From Isochrysis galbana (lineage: Eukaryota > Haptophyta > Isochrysidales > Isochrysidaceae): 64,000 nt of DNA. Location of the stretch: assembly GCA_018136815.1 (NCBI GenBank), contig CM030934.1, positions 7,540,183 through 7,604,182 of the forward strand. The letters are read 5' to 3'. Below the pieces are notes generated by a model that had not been told where the DNA came from, searched no databases, and saw only the letters and a program-made list of their open reading frames with translations. The translations under genes and the position numbers were made by a program. Of this stretch, positions 22,136 to 30,934 are shown one piece after another (the first letter of the stretch is position 1; every line of letters starts with the position of its first letter).

Positions 22136-22978
22136 TCAACCAATACCGTACCCGCCGTGCCGCCGCGACTTACCTGGCTTGATGTTCGGGGCACCGCGGT
22201 CCTTCTTCCTCCCCTTTGCCACCTGACCCGTTTTTTGCTCAGCAGTCTGCAACGCCACCGCGAGGCCCTTTGCGAGCGCCTTTGCCTCTGAGCGCGGTCG
22301 ACGCCATGCGATGGCGTACATGGGCAGCCTGTAGATTGGGTCACGCAAATACGCCTCCGCCAGCTCCGCCAGGCGGAACTGCCCCTCAGCGCCATCCACC
22401 AAGTTGCCGTACGCCGGACGCCCATCCTCGTCACCACCCATACCTACAGCCCACTGCTCCGCTTCGATGACGCCGTCCGCTGCGTCGGGCACGTTGGTGA
22501 GACAGAAGGCCGCCGCAGCCTCAAAGAACGGCGGTGTCCGAAGCGGCGCGAGGTCGACGACGACCTCATCGCTCCCGTCGCGCGACTTGTGCAAATAGAT
22601 GGCGGGAACGCCGCGCGCATCGCACCAGCTACGATAGGTGTTGACGAGTGGTGAGGCAGAGCGCTCGCGGCGCCATCCAGAGCCTGCAATCTCGATGAAA
22701 CCCTTGGCACGCGCCGCGTCATACAGCACGCGCTCCTCCTCGTTGAGCCGGTGTGGCACGCCACGCGAGCCGGTGCCCTTTTGCTTCGCATTGCGGCCCC
22801 ATGAGATTCGGTCGACGTCGTCGATGGTGGGGCGCCAGCAGTCTCGCTCGGCGACGGGAGGCTCGACGGCCGCGAGGCAGCACAGTACAAGAGCGTTCCG
22901 CGCAGCCCGCGAGCCCCCGAGCCAGCTCGCGGTGGAGCTAGGCGGCCCACCGCCGGGGCGCAGCGAGCCAAGCGCCAT
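22136..22978 (-). CDS. Conserved protein of unknown function (280 aa)
   Basis: Single-exon minus-strand frame. I chose the ATG at 22978 (MALGSLRPGG) because further upstream the frame only runs through (GA)n repeat. The central block is rich in conserved-looking motifs: RPTIDDVDRISWGRNAKQ, KGTGSRGVPHRLNEEER, LYDAARAKGFIEIAGSGWR and YRSWCDARGVPAIYLHKSRD followed by VVVDLAPLRTPPF. I believe similar unannotated proteins occur in other algae, but no function is known to me. A hydrophobic stretch (ALVLCCLAA) near residue 30 could be a targeting signal. The C-terminus is Lys/Arg-rich. It is divergent from the INSIG-SET gene across the (GA)n tract. Confidence 0.75.
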   Translation of the reverse strand: MALGSLRPGGGPPSSTASWLGGSRAARNALVLCCLAAVEPPVAERDCWRPTIDDVDRISWGRNAKQKGTGSRGVPHRLNEEERVLYDAARAKGFIEIAGSGWRRERSASPLVNTYRSWCDARGVPAIYLHKSRDGSDEVVVDLAPLRTPPFFEAAAAFCLTNVPDAADGVIEAEQWAVGMGGDEDGRPAYGNLVDGAEGQFRLAELAEAYLRDPIYRLPMYAIAWRRPRSEAKALAKGLAVALQTAEQKTGQVAKGRKKDRGAPNIKPGKSRRHGGYGIG

Positions 22979-23064
22979 CTCCGCGAAACTTCCCGCCGGG
23001 CCACGCGAAAGAAGTGGTCGTGAAGTCGTGAATTGTGAATGAATGAATACTCTACCTATTCCTA

Positions 23065-23079
23065 GAGAGAGAGAGAGCG

Positions 23080-23132
<53 letters not shown>

Positions 23133-23195
23133 AGAGGGAGAGAGGGAGAGAGGGAGAGAGAGAAGAGAGAGGGAGAGAGAGAGAGAGAGAAGAGA

Positions 23196-23239
<44 letters not shown>

Positions 23240-23321
23240 AGAGGGAGAGAGGGAGAGAGAGAAGAGAGAGGGAGAGAGAGAGAGAGAGAAGAGAGAGGGA
23301 GAGAGAGAGAGAGAGAAGAGA

Positions 23322-23379
<58 letters not shown>

Positions 23380-23583
23380 AGAGGGAGAGAGGGAGAGAGA
23401 GAAGAGAGAGGGAGAGAGAGAGAGAGAGAAGAGAGAGGGAGAGAGAGAGAGAAAGAGAGAAGAGAGAGAGGGAGAGAGAGAGAAGAGAGAGAAAGAAAGA
23501 GAGAAGAGAGAGAGGGAGAGAGAGAAAGAGAGAAGAGAGAGGGAGAGAGAGAGAGAAGAGAGAGGAAGGGAGAGAGAGAGAGA

Positions 23584-23650
<67 letters not shown>
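23065..23650. repeat. (GA)n microsatellite of about 590 bp in a divergent promoter
   Basis: Almost pure GA with regular GAAGAGAGAGGGA interruptions forming a higher-order repeat. It fills nearly all the space between divergent start codons at 22978 and 23679. It produces spurious long frames on both strands (Arg-Glu repeats and Leu-Ser repeats). Confidence 0.9.
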
Positions 23651-23651
<1 letters not shown>

Positions 23652-23678
23652 CAAGGCGGAGGCGGAAAGAGGACGCGG

Positions 23679-25067
23679 ATGATGGGGCACTCTACTCTCT
23701 CTGTGCTCCTCTTCTCCCTCGCCAGCACGGTGGAGAGTGTAGCGCCGGTGGGTGGGCTAGGCGGACTGGCCCGGCTCGGCGCCACTGGTGCCCTCCTCGG
23801 ACCTGCCGTCGACGCCGTCCACAACCAGGCGCTGCTCGTGTACGACAAGCTGCCGCTCAGCGTCTCTCTGCCTCTCGGCACTGCGCAGACCTCGCTGCTC
23901 GTGCCGCCGCTCCTCTTCGTCGCGTACGCTGTGCTCGGGGGAGTCCTCCCCACATTCTCCGCCAATCTCCTGCCAAGCCACGAGCCGGAGCTCCCGCCCG
24001 CTGGAGGCTCGCCCGCCACACGTGGGCTGCTTGCTGTTAGCTCGACGGTTTGCATCATCAAGCTCTCAGAGGTCCTTGTCAGTGCCACCACCCTCCCGTC
24101 GGGTGCCGTGCTCGCGGCGTTGACGGCCATGTGTTTTATGCAGTGGAAGCTGCTGGACGGAAGGATTTCATCGCTCGTGCTGGCCGCTGTGGCAGCCGTT
24201 GGCGGGCCACTCGCAGAGCTGCCCTTGATGAAGCTAGGATGCTGGCATTACATCAGCCCAGATTATTGGCCTCTCGCCGCCTTCGGGTTTGGCCCTGAAG
24301 TGCCGGGGGCAGAGTGGGCGGGCCTATCCCTCATTACGGGCCCTTGTTACGCATGCGTCACGACAGACGCCATTGCCCTTGGCCGGTGGTACGCCTGGAG
24401 CGGGAGTGCCGATGTCAACGGGCCGTCTTCACCTGCTATCACGACTGTGGACTCCTTGAATGGGTCCACACGATCAGACTCACCAACAGCCGCTCCCAGT
24501 GATGCGCGTACTGGGCGTACTCCTCGCATGTCGTTGACGTGTGAAGTGCGGGAACCGCTGGTGACGGTGAAACCATCTGAGGCAAAAGGACTTGGCGCGT
24601 TTGCTGCTCAACGAATCCCACGCGGCGCGTTCGTTTGCACGTATCGCGGTGAACTTCTCAGCAAGAATGAGGCTGCGTCACGCTACTACGATAGAGATGC
24701 ACACTATCTCTTCCGATTGAGCGAGGACTGCTTCGTCGACGCGTCTGCCTCGGATCACTTTTCTAAACGCATCAATCACGCGCGGCATGGCACGCTCGAT
24801 GCCGTCAAAGACGGGGATGAGATTGTCTTCTTCGCCTCTCGAGATCTCGAGTTTGGGGAGGAGCTCACATTTGATTACGGCGAAGAGTTCTGGATTGCCG
24901 CAGCTCACTGGCCCGCACCTGACACCGATGATCGTGCTTACTTGCTCCGTCGGATGTGTTCACCGCACACCGTGCGTCGAGCCTCAAGGGTGATTGGCCC
25001 ATTGTGGAGTAACCTCGTGTTACCTTTGACGCTGCCGGCTGCAGTCTGTACTCTGATGTTGTGGTGA
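23679..25067 (+). CDS. INSIG-like membrane domain fused to a SET-domain methyltransferase (462 aa)
   Basis: Start at ATG 23679, just downstream of the (GA)n tract. Residues about 1-240 hold several hydrophobic segments with INSIG-like landmarks: TSLLVPPLLFVAYAVLGGVL (compare the WWVPP...GLLYP block of INSIGs), WHYISPDYW (compare YQYTSPDF) and a terminal IALGRWYA (compare GNIGRQL). A Ser/Thr-rich linker follows. From residue about 284 there is a SET domain: KGLGAFAAQRIPRGAFVCTY with RGEL, RINHARHGTL in place of the usual RxINHSC, and GEELTFDYGEEFW. INSIG proteins hold sterol-sensing SREBP-pathway partners in the ER; SET domains methylate lysines. The joint role is unknown. The linker contains a Met at residue 284, so two separate products cannot be excluded. 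SET call strong, INSIG call moderate. Confidence 0.75.
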   Translation: MMGHSTLSVLLFSLASTVESVAPVGGLGGLARLGATGALLGPAVDAVHNQALLVYDKLPLSVSLPLGTAQTSLLVPPLLFVAYAVLGGVLPTFSANLLPSHEPELPPAGGSPATRGLLAVSSTVCIIKLSEVLVSATTLPSGAVLAALTAMCFMQWKLLDGRISSLVLAAVAAVGGPLAELPLMKLGCWHYISPDYWPLAAFGFGPEVPGAEWAGLSLITGPCYACVTTDAIALGRWYAWSGSADVNGPSSPAITTVDSLNGSTRSDSPTAAPSDARTGRTPRMSLTCEVREPLVTVKPSEAKGLGAFAAQRIPRGAFVCTYRGELLSKNEAASRYYDRDAHYLFRLSEDCFVDASASDHFSKRINHARHGTLDAVKDGDEIVFFASRDLEFGEELTFDYGEEFWIAAAHWPAPDTDDRAYLLRRMCSPHTVRRASRVIGPLWSNLVLPLTLPAAVCTLMLW

Positions 25068-25601
25068 CGCCGATGTGCACTTGAGAGCTTATTCCGTTAT
25101 CGCCTATTTTTCACTCAACTGTACCTAAAAAACCTTTTAAACTTCTCGCCTCGCACTTGCTAACCCTTCCCCCCAACCTGTCTTGCGCCTCCTCCCCGCG
25201 TGTTCAACTTAGGGGCTCGGATTGTGGGGGTGGCGGGGCTGAGTGGGGTGCTCCTGTCTCTAGCTGTCCGGTTCTCGCCTTCCTCCTATGCTGTATGCTC
25301 TGCTAGGTGATAGGTGACTTGAGACTTGTTTCCTCTTACTCTTACCCCTTGATTCGTTGATTCGTGAGTGTGGTGTTGTTGTTGACAGCGGGCCGCCTGG
25401 GCCGCTGGTGCTTCGCGCGTCCTCGGTTCGCGCCTTAGCGTCCCGTCCCCCCCCCCCCCCCCCCCCCCCTTGCGGTCTAGGCGTTCACTGGCGCAAACGC
25501 AAGCGTTCGCTGAACACAAGATGCTCTACAAGGCTGCAGAAATACAATTCTGAACTCGGGGAGAGATCCGTCGGTCGCGCCGCAATTTAAACTGCCGAGC
25601 G
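25068..25601. other. Intergenic DNA with a long poly(C) run
   Basis: No gene seen. A C run of about 24 bases at 25447-25470 lies about 130 bp before the SNM1 start codon. Confidence 0.55.
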
Positions 25602-27269
25602 ATGGTGTCGGCGACGGCGGCGGAGCGGTTGTTGCCGCCTCCGCCGAAGAAGAAGCGCGCACGCGCGGAGTGTGTGGTATGCAGCTGTTGCCTGGAAAAG
25701 GAAGAGCGCCGCGAGAGGATTCTTCACATCATGCAGTGCAAGGAGGGGCGTGCACGACGGAGGGAATCACTCGCGGAGCAGCAGCCGCCGTGTGCAGCGG
25801 CGGCTATCTGTGCGCCGTGCACGCCGCTTGTGGGCGCGTCGGCGGAAAAGATAGAGCAGGTGGGGCAGTTGCGTGACGATGCAATGACACGCATGCTTAG
25901 CTCGGCACGCCGAGTGTGGGGTAAGGTGCCGACACCCAACGTCTTCGATCGGATGATGGCCGTGGCCAGAGATATGCAGCAGGGGCCAGAGCCAGAGGCT
26001 GCGGCCGAGGAAGAAGCCGAGACGCCGAATCATCGGTCGGGTGGGCGCGGTGGCGCTGGTCGCCGGCGCGCTGGCGGCTCTTCCGGCTGGCGCCGTGGCG
26101 GGGACAGGCCGCTCCAGGCGCACAAGTTTGTGTGTGGCACCCCATTTGTGGTCGATGGCTTCACAGACGGAGCCAAGGATGGGCGTCTCTACTTCTTGAC
26201 CCATTTCCACGCTGATCACTACGGTGGGCTGTCCCGGAAGTGGTGCGAAACGCTACAGACTCGGATCCAGTGCTCTTCAATCACCGCCCGCCTGGTTGTC
26301 CGCAAGCTGGGCGTACCCGAGTCGAAGCTCGAACGGCTCCCAATGAACACACCGATCGAGGTTGGCATTGGGAGCTCGCGTGCTACGGTTGAGCTGATCG
26401 ACGCAAATCACTGCCCCGGGGCCGTGCTCTTCATATTCCGACTGGCAAATGGACGCACCATCCTACATACTGGCGACTTCCGCTACGAGCCATCCATGGG
26501 CACGCATGTGCTCTCTCGGTTGGGCAGCGATGTCCTTGACACATTATACCTTGACACGACCTACTGCGAACCGCAGCACATTTTCCCAACGCAGGAGTCT
26601 GTGGTGAAACGCGTTCTCGCCGAGTGCAGACTGCTCCTTGAATCGAAGCGCACGCTAGTCCTCTTTGGCGCATACACCATAGGCAAAGAACGTATCTTCT
26701 TAGAGGTGGCGCGGCAGCTCAATGTCCGATTGCACGTTTGCAGCCCTCGGCTCTCCACGCTCGCCTGCCTCGACCTCTCACCCAAGGATATGGCGCGCTT
26801 CACGACCGACGCGTCGGCGACAAGGTGCGCAGCCGAATCGCTCAGCCCGTGCACAGCGATGGCGGGGCTCACTTGGCCCGCTTTGTGCCTCAGATGGGCC
26901 GTGGTGCCGATGGCGTACCTCCGTTTTGACCGGATGCGGGCGATGCTCAAAGAATCCAATGGCCGCTATACCTCGGTGATCGCCTTCCGGCCGACCGGGT
27001 GGTGCGCCTCCTCATCCGCTGCCGGAAGCAAGCCACAGGGCCGTACGTTGCGTGCCGGACCGCTTCGGATCCATGAGGTGCCGTATTCGGAACACTCGTC
27101 CTTTGCAGAGCTACAAGCTTGCGTTCGAACGCTCCAGCCGCGCCACATCATCCCGACAGTTGGTCGAGCGTCGACGGCCCGGGAGCAAGTGTGCCGACTA
27201 AAGGGGCCGGGCGCGCCGCCTTTGCAGATGCAGCTTGCAGACCGCATGAGAAGAGGAGGCCACGAGTGA
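25602..27269 (+). CDS. SNM1: SNM1/DCLRE1-family DNA cross-link repair nuclease (555 aa)
   Basis: Single exon. N-terminus has a Lys/Arg cluster (KKKRAR) and a CVVC...HIMQC zinc finger (residues about 24-48) like the UBZ4 finger of SNM1A. A linker with GGRGGAGRRRAGG follows. The metallo-beta-lactamase domain has THFHADHYGGL (about 198-208, HxHxDH), ELIDANHCPGAV, LHTGDFRYEPSM and YLDTTYC. The beta-CASP part has LVLFGAYTIGKERIFLEVA, ARFTTDASATR, VIAFRPTGW and the C-terminal YSEHSSFAEL with LQPRHIIPTVG. Family members are 5' exonucleases that process DNA interstrand cross-links in the nucleus. All metal-binding motifs are present. There is a less conserved segment near residues 385-440, where the frame may include an unspliced intron or local divergence. 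Confidence 0.93.
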   Translation: MVSATAAERLLPPPPKKKRARAECVVCSCCLEKEERRERILHIMQCKEGRARRRESLAEQQPPCAAAAICAPCTPLVGASAEKIEQVGQLRDDAMTRMLSSARRVWGKVPTPNVFDRMMAVARDMQQGPEPEAAAEEEAETPNHRSGGRGGAGRRRAGGSSGWRRGGDRPLQAHKFVCGTPFVVDGFTDGAKDGRLYFLTHFHADHYGGLSRKWCETLQTRIQCSSITARLVVRKLGVPESKLERLPMNTPIEVGIGSSRATVELIDANHCPGAVLFIFRLANGRTILHTGDFRYEPSMGTHVLSRLGSDVLDTLYLDTTYCEPQHIFPTQESVVKRVLAECRLLLESKRTLVLFGAYTIGKERIFLEVARQLNVRLHVCSPRLSTLACLDLSPKDMARFTTDASATRCAAESLSPCTAMAGLTWPALCLRWAVVPMAYLRFDRMRAMLKESNGRYTSVIAFRPTGWCASSSAAGSKPQGRTLRAGPLRIHEVPYSEHSSFAELQACVRTLQPRHIIPTVGRASTAREQVCRLKGPGAPPLQMQLADRMRRGGHE

Positions 27270-27475
27270 CTTACCGGCTCGGGACGGCCCATTGACCAAC
27301 CTGTAGCTTAGCTTTGGTATTCATATTCTTCTTCCAAAAGTTCATACAAGCCCTCCTATACATACGATTCGGTGTTATCTCGATGAACTTGCTGTTAATA
27401 ACGCCAGTACCCCTTGTCTCTTCTCTCTCTGCACTAGGGCGGTCAAATACAAGCAGTGATTTATAACCATCAACA
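27270..27475. other. 3' flank of SNM1
   Basis: About 200 bp of A/T-richer DNA without coding signal; probably the SNM1 3' UTR. Confidence 0.4.
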
Positions 27476-28305
27476 TGCGAACTATCAGTAAACTAATAGG
27501 GTCATGGAGCGCGCGCCGCCTCGCGGCCGCGGCCCTCGCCGCGATGGACGAAGCTTTCGTGGACACGCCGCTGTCGCCGAAGCGACCGCGCCAAGACGAC
27601 CCCCCCAGCCAGGTGGGCACAGGAGCCAGCGGGCCACGCCCGCGCACCACCGAGAACGGAGAGAGCACGACCTGCATGCTGGTTGACAGCATGCAGCACA
27701 CACAAACCACACCCCACAGCCACACCAGACACACCACACCGGTGGGACGCTCCATCAAGGAAGGCCCCCGGGCCTGGACCCTACACAGCCGCGGTACCGC
27801 CCTCGCGCTCCGGCGCGAGGTGCCGGCCCGGCACCACCACAAGCAGAACCTCAATGGGGGAATGACATACCAAAACATAGGGCGCAACTAAGTTTATACT
27901 TGGTCGCCATGGAGCGCGCCGGCGCTCCCCTCCTCTCCTTCGGGCCCCCCGCCGCGGGCGCCCAGCCAGTGCCCATGGAGCAGTCGCAGGCGAAGCGACC
28001 GCGTCCCCCGGAAGAGGCCGAGCAGGTAAGCGCGACTCCCATCGCGCCACACGGCCTGTGGCCCCGGCCACACCACCCACAGCAGCCATGCTGGCCCCCC
28101 CCATGGAGGGCAGCAGACTGCAAGCCACACCAGACATCCAACAGACCAGAAGCCAGACGAACCCATTGGGCATGCCTCATGGCAGAGGCCTCTCCCACCC
28201 TGGTGACGGTCGCGCCGCCATGGCGGCGCGGCCCGAGACCGGGTGGCCCTTATGGGCACAAAACACATGCAGCAGCAGATACGCATCACAACAGACCACA
28301 CCAAC
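27476..28305 (+). repeat. Two successive retroposon 5' parts with ATGGAGCGCGC starts
   Basis: The first copy starts near 27485 (CTAT...ATAG hairpin, then ATGGAGCGCGCGCC at 27504) and encodes a Pro/Arg-rich N-terminus with KRPRQDD. The second starts at about 27886 with the leader AACTAAGTTTATACTTGGTC and ATGGAGCGCGCC at 27909, encoding MEQSQAKRPRPPEEAEQ-type sequence followed by GTAAGC, a possible 5' splice site. Both starts resemble those at 20655 (minus) and 47075. The products are unknown; KRPR looks like a nuclear-localisation signal. Confidence 0.5.
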
Positions 28306-28308
28306 TAG

Positions 28309-28440
28309 GCCTTGGCAGAAATATCCGGATATATCTACTGGATATTTGGGCGAATTTTGGCAGGACTAGCTATCTCTGGATATTTCCATGGGTGCCCTGG
28401 ATACTTGGTGGATATTTGGGTGGGTGTGGGGGGTCTACGC
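28309..28440. repeat. Left terminus of an ATATCC/ATATTTGG hAT-like element
   Basis: CTAGGCCTTGGCAGAAATAT at about 28313 starts a zone of repeated GGATATTTGG units. The inverted form occurs at about 21441-21475, and a related repeat zone at 55058-55165 ends TGGATATTCTGGCCTA. No matching right end was found next to this copy. Confidence 0.4.
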
Positions 28441-28633
28441 GCTAAAACAAAACCCTTGCAGAGCAAGAATGAGCGCGTGGCTCGGCTGGGGGTCACTAGG
28501 AAAGTCCCACACAGAGGATAGGGTAGATTACGTTAATAAAGAGGCTGAATAACTAATACTTACTCGATCGCAGGATGATTACGACAGACACAGACAGAGC
28601 CTGCGAGCACGCAGCGCCATGCCGCGGCGAGGT

Positions 28634-29200
28634 GAAGCCAGCGCTACGGCGAGTTCACCACACTCCGCATCAATCAGACGGACGTCAAAGTCCGCGTGAA
28701 AATCGAGTCCCTAGAGGAGAAAATCAACAAGCGAGGAGCCTCCTCCCGCAAGTCGCTCTACAACGCCCTGCAAGACGTGGCGGCTCACCTGGTCGTAGAA
28801 GCCGACGGCCGGGCGCAAGCAAAACAAATCACTCTCAGCACACTCATTAAGGCGGTCGAAAAAGTGGGCCTCACCTTCCTCAAGGGCAATCGCGAACGCA
28901 TGAAGCTCGAGGGCGGCTCGGGCACGTTTGTGTCCAAGGCGGCCTACTCCACCCGCTGGCATCTATATGTCTCGGCGGGCCAAGGGGCACGCCTATGGGA
29001 AGCATTAAACACAAATGTGGTGCACAACGTGTTCAAAGACGGCGAATTCACAACGCCCTACAGCAAAGAAGATTGCTCTGCATATGTGGAACACTTACCG
29101 GAAGCCTTCATACACGAAGGCCGCACAGTCCACAAAAAAGAATTCCTTGAGACATGGGACGAGGTAGTCAGACACGCGAAATCCATACTAGGGCGGGCGA
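28634..29200 (+). CDS. Unrecognised protein fragment, probably transposon-encoded
   Basis: An open frame of about 185 codons with convincing protein composition, beginning near RYGEFTTLRINQTDVKVRVK, with KINKRGASSRKSLYNALQDV, STRWHLYVSAGQGARLWEAL and RTVHKKEFLETWDEVVRHAK. No clear start codon is visible (the frame is open from a TGA just before 28634). It ends where a 148-154 bp tandem repeat begins. I do not recognise the family; its setting among transposon remnants suggests a mobile-element protein. Confidence 0.45.
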
Positions 29201-29210
29201 GAGACTCATC

Positions 29211-29512
29211 ATGCACACGGCGTGCACGGCGTGCGCCTGCCAAAACCTTTTGTCTGCGCATCCGTGACGGCGTGCGGAAACTTCCATGCGCACGCACGGA
29301 GTCCCCGCGGGGGAGCCCGAGGCACACGCATCTTGGCGAAGTGTGATTGCCACTCATCATGCACACGGCGTGCACGGCGTGCACGGCGGGCGCCTGCCGA
29401 ACCCCTTTTCTGCGCAGCCGTGACGGCGTGCGGAAACTTCCATGCGCACGCACGGAGTCCCCGCGGGGAGCCCGAGGCACACGCATCTGGCGAAGTGTGA
29501 TTGCCACTCATC
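29211..29512. repeat. Tandem duplication of a unit of about 150 bp
   Basis: Two units, 29211-29358 (148 bp) and 29359-29512 (154 bp), each start ATGCACACGGCGTGCACGG and end GATTGCCACTCATC. They differ by a few indels. The text ACTCATCATGCA occurs at all three boundaries, consistent with tandem copying. The repeat separates the reading frame before it from the one after it. Confidence 0.85.
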
Positions 29513-29990
29513 ATGCAGCATAACAACTTTTTCTTCACGCCGTTCCTTCTTGGCGAAAAGTGCGGAAGGACCTGCCCTTCCTCTTGCCGCCCTGTGCGAC
29601 AAGTGAACGAGATAGACTTGGCATCACTACCGCCCTGTGCGACGCGAAACCAGACACCAACTTGCTCTACCATCTCAAAGTCAACCCGCATCGCTTCATT
29701 CACGCCATGGCGGTGATATCGAGCGACAAGGAGCTGACTGGTCGATCCGCTTTCAGTCTTTACCCGCTGCGTCGGAAATTGGTTCCGCGGTATGCGCACT
29801 TCGATCAAAGGGCCTTGCGCGAAGTTCTGCGCCTTCGTTGTTTCGTTACGGGTTTTACACGTCTATAGACATCCGATCACGGATCTCGCCACCCAAGATC
29901 AGCCAAGCGACATCGTCGCCTGCCAGCAGAACGACGAGGAAGAGGGATGTGAGAAAAAGACGAAGAAGATGAAAACTCAGCACGCGTAGC
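29513..29990 (+). pseudogene. Possible Fanzor/TnpB-like transposon protein remnant
   Basis: Frame-shifted coding DNA. One frame reads LKVNPHRFIHAMAVISSDKE followed by FSLYPLRRKLVPRYAHFDQ and RALREVL, which resembles the conserved FxLxPLRxxxVPxxxxxDxxAL block of eukaryotic TnpB-like (Fanzor) proteins as I remember them. After another shift an acidic/Lys-rich tail (NDEEEGCEKKTKKMK) ends at a TAG near 29987. The catalytic RuvC region is not visible. Low-to-moderate confidence. Confidence 0.35.
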
Positions 29991-30021
29991 TGGGGCTGGG
30001 GTGTTTGGGAGTGTGGGGGTT

Positions 30022-30180
30022 GCAATAATAATATTGAGCTTTGTAATTGTAAGAATAGATCAAAAAGAAAACAAATAACCTGACAATAATAATATTGAGC
30101 GTAATTATAATGATAGACCGAAACGAAAACAAATAACCTGATAATAATAATATTGAGCTTCAAAAAGAAAACAACTAACC
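30022..30180. repeat. A/T-rich tandem repeat, three units of about 60 bp
   Basis: AATAATAATATTGAGC followed by a variable part and AAAACAAATAACCTG occurs three times (starting near 30025, 30084 and 30142). The last unit is shortened. It sits directly between the transposon remnant and an LTR fragment. Confidence 0.7.
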
Positions 30181-30204
30181 TGGCCCTCTTTTGACGGAAC
30201 GCGA

Positions 30205-30533
30205 CTTGACGAATCTTCTTGCCGTCGGCCGAGGCGAGGCGGACGGAGAGAGAGAGAGAGAGAGTCTCGCAGAGCGACTGCAGAACGAGAAGTCGAAGTC
30301 ATGCCGGTTTATTACCTTAAACGAGCCAACAATTATAGTAACAGCAAAAACAAAATTCGAATCGCAAATGTCGAGACCAAAACCTGCAAACCTGGACTTG
30401 AGACCATGAGGAATCCGAATCTGTGTGTCTTGTGCGTCAGTGGCAACACGGGGAACTGTTCAATTGTAATTGTGAGCGCGTACCTTACACGAATATTCAT
30501 GCCTACAGCCTTCAGATGGGCAGGAATACAACA
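30205..30533 (-). repeat. Truncated chromovirus LTR (5' 330 bp), inverted
   Basis: Reverse complement of the first 330 bp of the LTR at 2829, ending at the exact LTR terminus (AATACAACA at 30533). Small differences from the full LTR show it is an older copy. The LTR 3' part is missing. Confidence 0.9.
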
Positions 30534-30934
30534 CCCTCAGGCCCTATGGGCCATCCCAATTCGTCAGGCGCTCAGCCAAGCGAAACCACGACATGCACCC
30601 CGCGGCTGCGCCGCGAACACACCCAACTCACGGCGCGCGACAATGAACACCCGTCAACTACATACTCACCCCCCCAAAAAAAGTGGACGCGCGTAATTTT
30701 TTACCACCTACTTGTAGAGTATGCGCAAAGGGTCTAATAGAGGTCTAAGGAGTAAGACGGTGTGAATGGTCGAATCTTGAATCTTCTCCCATCGCGAGGT
30801 ACTCGGAGGCACCTACCACTTCAGTTGATGAGTGTGCGCGTCGACCTGAAAGGCCCCCGTCCCAATATCACATAACTGGTCTTCTATTTCATGTAAAGAA
30901 GTGCTGTCCGCCTGCTCCCTCTTGTGTGCCAGCG
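30534..30934. other. Intergenic DNA upstream of the NSF-like gene
   Basis: About 400 bp. No gene seen. A poly-C/poly-A string near 30670 and degenerate A/T-rich DNA lead up to the start codon at 30935. Confidence 0.4.

Noticed and set aside
23043..23678. Long Arg-Glu and Leu-Ser open frames through the GA repeat, seeming to extend both divergent genes
   Set aside because: They are forced by the (GA)n repeat having no stop codons in those frames. Sensible starts exist at 23679 and 22978.
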